From assembly GCF_023159225.1 (NCBI RefSeq), contig NC_063171.1, forward strand, positions 35,867,378-35,931,377: a DNA stretch of 64,000 nucleotides. Direction: 5' to 3'. The first letter of the stretch is position 1, and each line of letters begins with the position of its first letter. A model generated the notes under the pieces. The model was not told the origin of the DNA and searched no databases. It was given only the letters and a program-made list of their open reading frames with translations. Positions 1 through 11,265 of this stretch are shown piece after piece. The position numbers and the translations under genes are program-made. The DNA comes from Perognathus longimembris pacificus. Lineage: Eukaryota; Chordata; Mammalia; Rodentia; Heteromyidae.

Positions 1-45
1 CAAAAAAAAAAAAAAAAAAAGTTGGTTAAAAAAATAAAGAAGATG

Positions 46-275
46 GGCTGGGGATATAGCCTAGTGGCAAGAGTGCCTGCCTCGGATACACGAGGCCCTA
101 GGTTCGATTCCCCAGCACCACATATACAGAAAAAACGGCCAGAAGCGGCGCTGTGGCTCAAGAGGCAGAGTGCTAGCCTTGAGCGGGAAGAAGCCAGGGA
201 CAGTGCTCAGGCCCTGAGTCCAAGGCCCAGGACTGGCCAAAAAAATAAATAAAGAAATAAAGAAAGAAGAAAAAA
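46..275 (+). mobile_element. IDL SINE, young subfamily
   Basis: Dimeric ID-type SINE. The left monomer has tRNA-like A and B boxes (GATATAGCCTAGTGGCAAGA, GGTTCGATTCC); the right monomer runs CGGCGCTGTGGCTCAAG to GGACTGGCC. It carries the diagnostic GCCTCGGATACACGAGG and GAGCGGGAAGAAG and an A-rich tail. Confidence 0.9.
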
Positions 276-424
276 AATTTAATTGTTTTCTTAGGGAAGG
301 TTATGAAGTTATGGGTAATGAAACTACAAAATATGAAATCTTAACAAACAAAATCTGGAGGAGGGACTAACCTTTGACCCAGAGCAGGTTTGTTTGAATT
401 TTACTTTCTTTACGAGAACAGATA

Positions 425-545
425 ACAAGTGAGGTGGCTCATGTCTATACTTTTAGCTGCTTGGAAGGTGGAAGATTGTGATTTCAGCTCAGAGATGGAA
501 GATTGCAACTGGAGGCCAGCCAGCCAGGGCAAAAATTTAAAAAAT
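425..545 (+). mobile_element. Old B1-like SINE fragment
   Basis: GAGGTGGCTCATGTCTATAC, then a diverged B1-like body. Confidence 0.5.
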
Positions 546-713
546 TAAAATAAAATTTTAAAAACTGCAACATTATATCTCAACTGATAGAAAATACTGG
601 TTATGCACCAGTTTTTGTATCTCTCATCCCTGCTTCTCAGGAAGAGTAAGTAGAAAGAGTAGTACAGGCTGGCCTTGGCAAAAAGTGAGACCCTGTTCAA
701 GGAATAACTAAAC

Positions 714-925
714 TAGCTGGGCATCAGTGGCTCACGCCTATAATACTAGATATTCAAGAGGCTGAGATCTGAGGATCACCAGTCAAAGCCAGCCTGGGCA
801 GAAAAGTCCATGAGACTCCTATCTCCAACTAAACATGAAAAAGCCAGATGTGGACTGTGGCTCAAGTGGTAGAGCACTAGCCTTAAACAAAAAGTCCTAG
901 GACTGGCACAAAAAGAAAAGAAAAC
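714..925 (+). mobile_element. Geo SINE
   Basis: B1-like left part (GCTGGGCATCAGTGGCTCAC, GAGGCTGAGATCTGAGGATC) joined to an ID-like right part (CTGTGGCTCAAGTGGTAGAG) ending GACTGGCACAAAAAG. Confidence 0.8.
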
Positions 926-1060
926 TAAAGTGGACTAGAGGTATGGCTCAAGCTTCACTTGTTAGTTAGCAAAAAAACCTAGCAGAGCACGTAAGGTCCT
1001 GGGTTCAATCCCAGGTACCAGAAGCAAAATAAATAAATAAATAAATAAAAATAAATAAAC
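926..1060 (+). mobile_element. Monomeric ID-like SINE with (AAAT)n tail
   Basis: tRNA-like B box GGGTTCAATCCCAGGTACCA followed by an AAATAAAT tail. Confidence 0.55.
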
Positions 1061-1642
1061 AAATGCCTTAAGTTCAAACGAGATTCCAAAGCAAGATTAA
1101 AACCTAGGGTCCTTAGTACCTAGCTTCTATTAAAGTTTTGTTTTTTTCTCTGGTCACTCAAAAGAAGTAAAAATAGTTAATACAATATAATGTTAAGACA
1201 ATAAAAGCTAAAAAAAAAAAAAGACAAAAGTTAATAGTTTTGTATCGTCAGAATTGTCACTCTGAGTTGATAGACTGAAAGCATTAAGTAGGCTTATCTG
1301 GGTCTTAATAAAAATACCAGTGTTTACGACAGTGTTTAATACATAATAGTTATCAGTTCATATTTACCTAATAAATGTCTTCTATGCCTGATAAATGATC
1401 TGGCACCAGGAATATCTTTTAGTTATACCACTCTTAATATTGGAATAGTCCATGCTGACACAATGAAGCATCTGCTTGGCTTACATCCATTAAGGGATAC
1501 AGGAGAGATCTTTCCCTAAGAACACCTAAAGTAAAAGTCTTTCACAACCAATCTCAAACAGTACTAAACAGTACTATGTATTGGAGGTGCAATTGAGAAG
1601 GACACTATAGGCTTAATGTATGAGACTCTGGGTTTAACACTG

Positions 1643-1643
<1 letters not shown>

Positions 1644-1677
<34 letters not shown>
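1644..1677. repeat. (AC)n microsatellite
   Basis: About 17 AC units, 100 bases downstream of SDHC exon 5 in the direction of transcription. Confidence 0.92.
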
Positions 1678-1679
<2 letters not shown>

Positions 1680-1774
1680 AGAGCCTTAAACTCAGCAATG
1701 AAGGAAAGTCCTCCCATACCCTGGTCTTCCTGATCTCTTCTCCCAAAAAATGTACAAATCCACATGTAACTTAC

Positions 1775-1938
1775 CAAGTGGCGAATCCCATTCCACATGT
1801 GATATGTGAGAGGCAAGGCAAGTATGAACTTAGCTGTATAGATCAGTGTTGGCCCTAGACTCAGGGACTTCATAAATTCCAAATACGTCTCAAAGTTCCA
1901 AGGGAGCACCAGTGATGACAAGCCAACAAGAGAGATCA
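1775..1938 (-). CDS. SDHC: SDHC coding exon 5
   Basis: 164 nt, acceptor CTCCTCAG, donor GTAAGT. Encodes membrane helices 1-2 from [10 protein letters not shown] to WNGIRHL, including the heme-ligand His in TYH. Several hydrophobic positions differ from human, but the frame is open and the length is exact. Confidence 0.96.
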
Positions 1939-4900
1939 CTGAGGAGAAAAACAAGGAGCCCATCACAAAGGCCCGCTGATTACAACTAATATGAAGTGTA
2001 AAAAGTAGGCTTCTGGGGCAGCTGCTGGCACCTCATACAATTCTAAACCATTTTCCTTTCATTATTTAGAGAATATGTTTTCATAATCAAACCCACATAG
2101 ATAAGACCTTATTTTTTTAAACGAACCCTGTACAAATAGAAAAAAAAACCCATAACATTTCTAGACCAATATGGCCATTAATTTCTATTCAATGCCAATT
2201 CAACACAGTAAACTAGGATACTTTCTTTGAAAGCTGACATCATTGTTAAAATTTCCAAAAGTTCCAATTATATATGTGTGTATATACATTATATAATATA
2301 TTATGTAATATATATAACATGACTATGTTATTTGCCATATATAATACATATGTCATGCATTATATAAAATATAATTATGTTATGACTGATAATGCACATA
2401 TACTATATTTTATATATAACATAAATAGCACACATATAACATATATACTTATATATAAGTATACATATAACTTTAGATATATAACTTAAATACATTACAT
2501 TTAAGTATATGTCTGTATATATATATGTATGACTCTTAACAGCAGCATGTCGTTGTTGTTTTGTTTTTGTTTTGCAAGTCCTGGCTTGGACTCAGGGCCT
2601 GAGCACTGTCCCTGGCTTCTTTTTGCTCAAGGCTAGCACTCTGCCACTTGAGCCACACTGCCATTTCTGGCCACTTTCTATATATGTGGTGCTGGGGAAC
2701 TGAACTCAGGGATTCATGCATACAAGTCAAGCACTCTTGCCACTAGGCCATATTCCCAACCCAACAGCAGCATGTAATAACATCAATAGTAGCAAGATCT
2801 TTTCCATGTTCTCAAGTCAACTGAACAAAATTCTACAGACATCTAGCACATCCACCAAAAAAAATTAAAAGCTGGGCACAAGTGGCTCACGCCTATAATC
2901 CTAGCTACTCAGGAGGCTAAAATCTGAGAATCCCAGTTCAAAGCCAGTTAGGGCAGGAAAGTCTGTGAGTCCCCCTATCTCCAATTAACCTAATTAGCTA
3001 GAAAACCAGAAGTGGCACTGTGGCTCAAAGTGGCAGAGTGCTATCCTTGAGCAAAAAAGTCAGGGACAGCACCCAGACCCTGAGTTCAAATCCCATGACT
3101 GACCCCCCCCCCCAAAAAAAAGTAAAATGAATTATACAACTTGTGGGTGGGGCTGGGAAAAACTAGGAAAGAGCGTGGAAAGGGGTGACATTGTCCAAAA
3201 GGAAATATACTCTTGCCAGGTACCAGTGGCTTAATGCTTATAATCCTCTAGCTAGCTACTCAGGAGGCTGACATCTGGGGACTGCCATTCAAAGCCAGAC
3301 CAGGCAGAAAAGTCCCCGTGAGACTCTTATCTCCCATAAGCTACTCAAAAAGGAAAGAAGTAGAGTGGTGGCTTAAATGGAAGCCTTGAGCACGAAGAGG
3401 CTCAGGGACAGCACCCAGGCCATGAGTTCAAGACCCAGAACAGGCAAAATACCTACATACATAAAAAGAAAAAAAATATTCTCTTTACCTGTCTTATGTA
3501 ACATCACCATTATAATAATTTAAAAAATTTTTTAAAGACCTAAATGTTATAAGTAAACTATAAAACCTTTAGAAGGGCAGTGATTTCTTAGATATGAAAC
3601 TAAAACTGTAACTGATTAAATAAACAGAAGAATTAGACTTCATCAAAATTAAAAACTTTTGTCTTTCTGGGCACCAATGACTCACACCTGTAATCCTACC
3701 TACTGAGGAGGCTGAGATGTGAGGATCATTGTTCAAAGCCAGTTGGGCAGGAAAAGTCTGTGAGACTCTTTCCTGCAATTAACCACCAGAAAACCGCAAG
3801 TGGCATTGTGGGCACATGGTACAGCACTAGCCTTGAGTTGTAACTTTTGTCCTGAAAATAGTATTACTAAGAAGATTAAAAACATAGCCAGATGTAATCA
3901 ATGAAAATGGGAGAAAATACTTGCAAATCATGTATCTTGATGAGTGATTTTTTTTTTTTTTGCCAGTCCTGGGGGTTGAACTCAAGGCCTGGGCTCTGTC
4001 CCTAGGCTTCTTTTGTTCAAGGCTAGCACTCTACCACTCTGGCCTTTTCTGTTTATTTGGTACTGGGGAAATGAACCCAGGGCTTCATGCATGCTAGGCA
4101 AGCACTCTACCACTAAGCCACATTCCTAGCCTGTGATTTCTTTAAACCATGCAGGCATTTGTTAAGTGATCTTTTTGAGAACAATATTTGGTTGATGAAA
4201 GAAAGGAAAGAAGCAGGATTAGGCAGAGATAGGGAACTTTCATAAAGAATATGTACAGGGCTGGTCAAAGGGGACTCGTGTCTATATGCCTACCTACTCA
4301 GAAGGCTAAAATCTGGTAATCAAAGCTTGAAACCAAATGAAGCAGACAAATTCTAGACTCTTTAACTTCAATTAAACAGCAAAAAGCTGGAAGTAGAATT
4401 GTCTAGTACAAGTATGTTTAAAAAAAAGAAGAAGAAAGAAAGAAAGCAAAGGCACAGAGTAATTTGGTCATTCTTTGGTGGAGCATCATACTTTTGCTCA
4501 GAAACAGCAGCTCTTCACTGAGCAGCAGCAGCAACCAAGTGGTGGAAGAAATAGGCTAAAACTTCAGTTTTAGGTGCAAGAAAATGGTCAGCAATCAAAT
4601 AGTCTGCTCCTAAGTCCACTAGCAGAAAAATGCCCAGAAAATACCTGTTAAAGTCAGAAGAAAAAGCACCCTGCCCCCTCTGATGATGACATGAGAAAAC
4701 TTCATCGCTACAGACCTGGACACATTTTCATCATTCATCATTACAAAAAAGCTAAAAGAGCTTCTCAACTAGCTTTCTTTCCAGAAGTTTGTGAGAGATT
4801 AATCAGGATCTGGGAACAGACTTGCAGCCACTGACACATTTCAGGATGCTAAAGAAGCATACCTGGTATATGTGTTTGAGAATAATAATCTGTATCATAC

Positions 4901-7900
4901 AAGGCAAGAGTGCAACTCATTAGAAGGCAGGAGGAATGAAATTTCTGAGGTGACAACTCTGACAGAAAGTGATTCATATGTGTATCTTTACTAACCGACA
5001 TTTAGCAAAAATTTGCTTACTAGCAAATTTGCTAGGCAAATCTTAGTGTGCTAGAGAGTATGAATGGTAAATAAGATGAAGTGTTTATAGTATGATTAAA
5101 GATATAAAATTTAAGAGTTAGAAAAACTGTGTAATAAAAGCCATGAAAGAAACAACCAAGGGGCTGGGAATGTGGCTTAGTGGTAGAGTGCTTGCCTACC
5201 ATGCATGAAGCCTGGGTTCAATTCCTCAGCACCACATAAACAGGAAAGCTGGAGGTGGTGCTGTGGCTCAAATGGCAGAGTGCTAGCCTTGAGCAAAAAG
5301 CTCAGGGACAGTGCCCAGAGTTCAAGCCCCAGGACTGGCAAGAAAAAAAAAAAAGAAGAGGAGAGACTGGGAATATGGCTTAGTGGTAGAGTGCTTGCCT
5401 CGCATACATGAAGTCGATTCCTCAGAATCACATATACAGAAAAAGCCAGAAGTGGTACTATGGCTCAAGTGGTAGAGTGCTAGCTAGCCTTGAGCAAAAA
5501 GAAGCCAGGGACAGTGCTTAGGCCCTGAGTCCAAGCCCCAGGACTGGCAAAAAAGGGGAAAAAAACAACCAATATAATCAACTACAAAGGACCAGTTCTG
5601 TGAAATAGAAAATAGAAAAAATTACAAGGAAGACACTACTTTAGATATGATGGGAAGCAAAGTACTCTGAGTTGACAATTTTGTTGACATGTGAAGGACT
5701 GGAGGAACTAACCAGGCAAAAGGTTGAGTGGGCATTTCAAATCAAGGGACCAAAGCATGCAATCAATGGCTTTGAAATGGAAGGAGCTTTGCTTGTTTCA
5801 AGAATTCAGAGATCAGTATTTTTGGAGTATTGTAAGCAAGGAGGGGAATGGCAGAAATGGCCAGATATGGCAAAGGAAAAACCATAGACATTTTGAAATT
5901 TCTTCATATGTATATATAGGGGGGGTGTAGGTGTGTGTTTGTATGTGTGTTGGTCCTGGGGCTTGAACTCAGGGCCTGGGTCCTATCAATGAGCTTCTTT
6001 TGCTCAAGGCTAGTACTCTACCACTTGAGCCACAATTCCACTTCTGGCTTTTTCAGTGATCAGTTTTACAGACTTTCCTGCCCCAGATAGCTTCGAACTG
6101 CGATCCTCAGATCTCAGCCTCCTAAGTAGCTAGGTTTACAGGTGTGAGCCACCATGCCCAGATGATTACACTTATTTTCAAAAGATTTTTTTTCTTGCTG
6201 TGTGAGAAGAATGGATGGGAATAGGGCTAAAATAAAACAAAGATTGCAGCTGCTGAAACTGACTTCATTTCACATGCACTCCCCTTTTTTGTTCCGATCC
6301 TTGGGCTTGGGTGCTGTCTCTGAGTGTTTTTGCTCAAGGCTAATGCTCTACCACTTGACCCACAGCTCCACTTCCAGCTTTTGATGGTTAATTGGAGATA
6401 GGAGTCTCTCACAGACTTTCCTGTCTAGGCTGGCTTCAGACCATGATCCTCAGATATCACCTCTTGTGAAACTATGAAGGGATACATTTCAGATTTCAGA
6501 AACCTGATTATCTACCTGCATTCCATGAAATAAACCTTTCTACCTGAAAAGGATATACTCATCATCTAACATCAGTATATAATTCACTTTGTAACTTTCT
6601 CTCATATAAATGAATAGACACTCTAGTCTGCAAACCAAGATTTTGTAAAACTAGTAAATTACTGACAATTCTAAGTAACAAAAACAGAGGATCTGGGCAA
6701 ACAAGGTTGTTGTATGATCTTTAAATATGTTTCATCAACCATCAGTCAACTAGCCCATCTCTACTATATTTCAATCTTTGTTCTCTGTAATTTTAATAAA
6801 TATAGTATGAGGAACTACTACAAAATGAGCGAAATATCCACTAACAAAGAATCTGAGCATAATTAACTGCTAATGGAATGAATGAATGATAAACTTAAGG
6901 ATTCATAATTCTGAGTTGCTGAATTGTAAAGTAGTCAGTGACAAGCCACAGAAACAGTTGTTCTTCACAAAAGTGTACATACAAACATGTATGTGTATAT
7001 TTAAATATATATATACATACCTCCACTCATGGCTATACCAGTGCCACGGTGGAAAACAGACATCACCATGGGAAGAGACCACCTACAAAAACAAAAACAC
7101 AGTCAGTTTTACAAAGGAAAAGATGAGCTGGGCACAGTGGCTCATACCTATAATCCTAAATACTGGAGAGGTGGGGATCAGGAGGGTCATGAGCTTAGGC
7201 AAAGGCAAAATGTTATCAAGAATGTATCTCAACTACAGTTAGGCATGGTGGCACACACCTATTATCCTAGTTAAGTGGGGAAGTATAAATGGACAATCAT
7301 GGCCTAGGCTGTCCTGGGAAAAATTAAAGAATCTGTTCCCCAAATAATGGAAGCAAAAGGGTTGGGGGTCTGGCTCAAATGGTAGACTGCCTGGCAAGTG
7401 TGAGAACATGAGTTCAACCCTTAGTACTACAAGAAAAAGAAAGAGGGGATGGGAATATGGCCTAGTGGCAAAAGTCCTTGCCTGTATACATGAGGCCCTG
7501 GGTTCGATTCCTCAGCCCCACATATATAGAAAACGGCCAGAAGTGGTGCTGTGGCTCAAGTGGCAGAGTGCTAGCCTTGAGCAAAAAGAAGCCAGGGACA
7601 ATGCTCAGGCTCTGAATTCAAGCTCCAGGACTGAAAAAAAAAAGGGTGGGGGGACTGGGAATATGGCCTAGTGGCAAAAGTCCTTGCCTGTATACATGAA
7701 GCCCGGGGTTCGATTCCTCAGCCCCACATATATAGAAAATGGCCGGAAGAGGCGCTGTGGCTCAAGTGGCAGAATGCTAACCTTGAGCAAAAAGAAGCCA
7801 GGGACAGTGCTCAGGCCCTGAGTCCAAGCGCCAGGACTGGCAAAAAAAAAAAAAAAAAAAAAAACAACAAGAAGAAGAAGATGAAGAGATACTACACAGA

Positions 7901-10900
7901 GCTGCCATCTAAGAATGTAAACATGTTTACCTCTCATTGGGGAGAAAATGTGCTTCTATAAGGAACAAGTAACACTCATAAAGGGGAAAATAAGCTTGTC
8001 TTAAAAAAAATAAAGAACAAAAAAGATGCATCTATCGAGAAGAGTCCATCTTCACAAAGGAAATATAATTTTTTTCGGGGGGGGGGGTGCTGGGGCTTGA
8101 ACTCAGCCCATACTGTCCCTGAGCTTTTTTGCTCAAGGCCAGCATTCTACCATTTGAGCCACAGCTATGCTGGGGTTTTTTTTGTACTTAATTGGAGATG
8201 AGTCTTATGAACTTCCCAATCTAGCTGGTTTTGAACCATGATCCTCAGATCTTAGCCTCCTAAGAAGCTAGAATTACAGGCATGAGCTACCAGTGCGCAG
8301 CCAAGATCCTGTTTTTAAAAATCAAAAACAGGGCTGGGAATATGGCCTATCAGAGGATCACAATAACTTGCTATGTATATATGATTATATAGGATGAGGA
8401 TAAGCAAAATGAACTCCAAGAGAAGGAAACAGGAGGATTTTTTATTGCTGTCATTATGTTTAATGTACTAGGTGAATTTCCTTTGGCATCCCCCTGTGGT
8501 CATTGAATGTGATTTTGGTACACTGGATATTGTATATATGCTTATCTGAACTAGGGAAGGGAAAGAAAAATGAGGGTGTAACAAATATGACAAGAAATGT
8601 ACTCACTACCTTATTATGTAACTGTAACCCCTCTGTACATCACCTGGTCAATAAAATTTAATTTTTTAAAAAAGGAAAAACAACATGGTTCACCATGACA
8701 CCAATTAAAATTGGTATAATTAATTACAAAGCAATCAGTAGATCTTAGCTGAATAGTCTGTGGAATGGGGAGGACCGGGGGGACAGAGAGGAAACCATTA
8801 TTACTAGAATGTGACCACTTGGATTCTTCTGTTTCTACAGTCATAAAAGGCAAGTCAAAGCAAATGTTTTATTTATCCATGATCTCATAGAACATACAAT
8901 CTTTTAACTTTCTTTCTTGGTGGTACTGGGGCTTGAACTCAAGGTCTCACACTTGGCAGTCAGGCACTCTCCTACTTGAGCCATATTCCAGTCTTGCTTT
9001 ATTTAGCTAATTAGTTTGGAGCCCAGGCTGGACCCAAACTTTCAGACCTTAACCTCCCGAGTAACTAAGATTACTGTGTAACCATGAGCTGTATGAAACA
9101 GTGCCTCAACTATGTACCTTAGGCTGGCTTGAACTCACTCTGTAGCACTCAGGCTGATGTCAACCAGGATCCTCTCCCTAAGCCTCCCAGGTGCTAGAAA
9201 TATGGGTATGCCCAGCTACTGTGCCCTAAAATATTTATACTGAATATATTATATTGCTGTATTTAGTATACATTTCCTTATCCATAGTGATTCTTACACA
9301 CTTTGTCATCAAATCTCTTCTTAAAATTACAAACTGTCAATTTTCCAAAGCATTTCCATAGAAAGACCACTGATATATTGTTAATCTAGGCCCAGTTCTC
9401 ATACTCAAGAGAACCGGTTGGTAAGACAGAAAAAGAATTTTTGGAGAAGGTTGGCATTTATTTGGAAAATCAGTTTACACAGGGATACTGAACATAATCA
9501 TATTTCACATTTTAAATGATGTTAGTAAAAAAGGAATAATGTTCAAAGAAAAAAGGGAAAAAACTATCTAGAAATCACTCTGACATATTTAATAGGATTA
9601 ATATGAAAGGTACTAAGAAAGAATCGGGGCTGGGAATATGGCCTAGTGGCAAGAGTGCTTGCCTCCTACACATGAAGCTCTCTAGGTTCGATTCCCCAGC
9701 ACCACATAAATGGAAAACGGCCAGAAGGGGCGCTGTGGCTCAGGTAGCAGAGTGCTAGCCTTGAGCGGGAAGAAGCCAGGGATGGTGCTCAGGCCCTGAG
9801 TCCAAGGCCCAGGACTGGCCAAAAAAAAAAAAAAAGAAAGAATCACATACCCAAAGACAAATAGAAACCAATGACATAATTTGGTAATTTAGATTCAGGA
9901 TACTAAAACCTAGAATGAGCTAAGACCTTGCAAAAATGTCAAAGACAGCCAAGAATGGGCTTCTGGCTATGGTGGGCAAAAGGAAGAGGTACTATGGTCC
10001 CCAGGTGCCAACTTGAAGACACGAACATGGCAGGCCTTTGAAAGTAGCTCCCAGGCATGAGTCTCCCGTCTTTTGTCTCCTTCAATGCAAGCCACCATCT
10101 ACATAGCAAATGTCTGAGTGATGAAGAGAACTTGAAACCACTCAGGAAATGTACTAATCCAAATGGCTATGGACACAACTAAAAAGACTTGATACTGTTA
10201 TAAGAATGGTTTTGAATTTGACCAACCCCAGTAAACACTTGGAGATCCTTCTGAAACCCCCTGATTGTATTAAATGGAATTAGATGTGCCATACTTTGCA
10301 GCCTTGTAAGCATGTCAGAAAATGCAACGTTATGAATTTGGGAAAACCTTCAGAAATTTCTTCCTGTGGGAGCTCTTTATAAAGTAAAGGTGGCCTGGTT
10401 CCAGTAGCTTACACCTGTACACCTACCTACTCAGGATGCTGGGATCTGAGGATCACGTTCGAAGCCAGCCTGGACAGAAACACCCATGAGACTCTTGTCT
10501 CAATTTTTTTTTTTGCTAGTAATGGAGCTTGGACTCAGGGCCTGATCACTGTCCCTGGCTTCTTTTTGCTCAAGGCTAGCACTCTGCCACTTGAGCCACA
10601 GCACCACTTCTGGCTTTTTCATATATGTGGTGCTGAGGAATTTAACCCAGGGCTTCATGTATACAAGGCAAGCACTCTACCACTAGGCCATATTCCCAGA
10701 CTCTCTTGTCTCTAATTAAAAAAAAAAAAAAAAAGCCAGAAATGGCGCTATGTTCAAGTGGTAGAGTGCTAGCCTTGAGCAAAAAAACCCTCAGGAACAG
10801 CACCCAGGCCCTGAGCACTCAAGCCCCAGGACTGGCACTAAACTAATTGTTCCTCTGTGATGTATTCTGAAATGTTTGTCTATTAAAATAATTCTAAGGC

Positions 10901-11127
10901 CTGTTAAAAATTTAAATGTTAAAAAAATAAAAGTTGGGCTGGGGATATAGCCTAGTGGCAAGAGTGCCTGCCTCGGATACACGAGGCCCTAGGTTCGATT
11001 CCCCAGCACCACATATACAGAAAACGGCCAGAAGTGGCGCTGTGGCTCAAGTGGCAGAGTGCTAGCCTTGAGCGGGAAGAAGCCAGGGACAGTGCTCAGG
11101 CCCTGAGTCCAAGGCCCAGGACTGGCC

Positions 11128-11159
<32 letters not shown>

Positions 11160-11216
11160 GTAACCTGAAGATCTTTCTTTTCCTTCCTTTTCTTTCAAGC
11201 ACACGTGTGCACGTGT

Positions 11217-11265
<49 letters not shown>

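Noticed and set aside
46..120. tRNA-like A and B boxes repeated through the window
   Set aside because: They are pol III promoters inside SINEs; no cloverleaf with a proper anticodon arm stands alone as a tRNA gene.
1..1774. SDHC last exon
   Set aside because: No minus-strand sequence resembling the C-terminal helix was found; the region is SINE and A/T-rich intron.
1616..1858. Open frames with HTHTHT or VCVCVC runs
   Set aside because: They are translations of AC/GT microsatellites with chance flanks.
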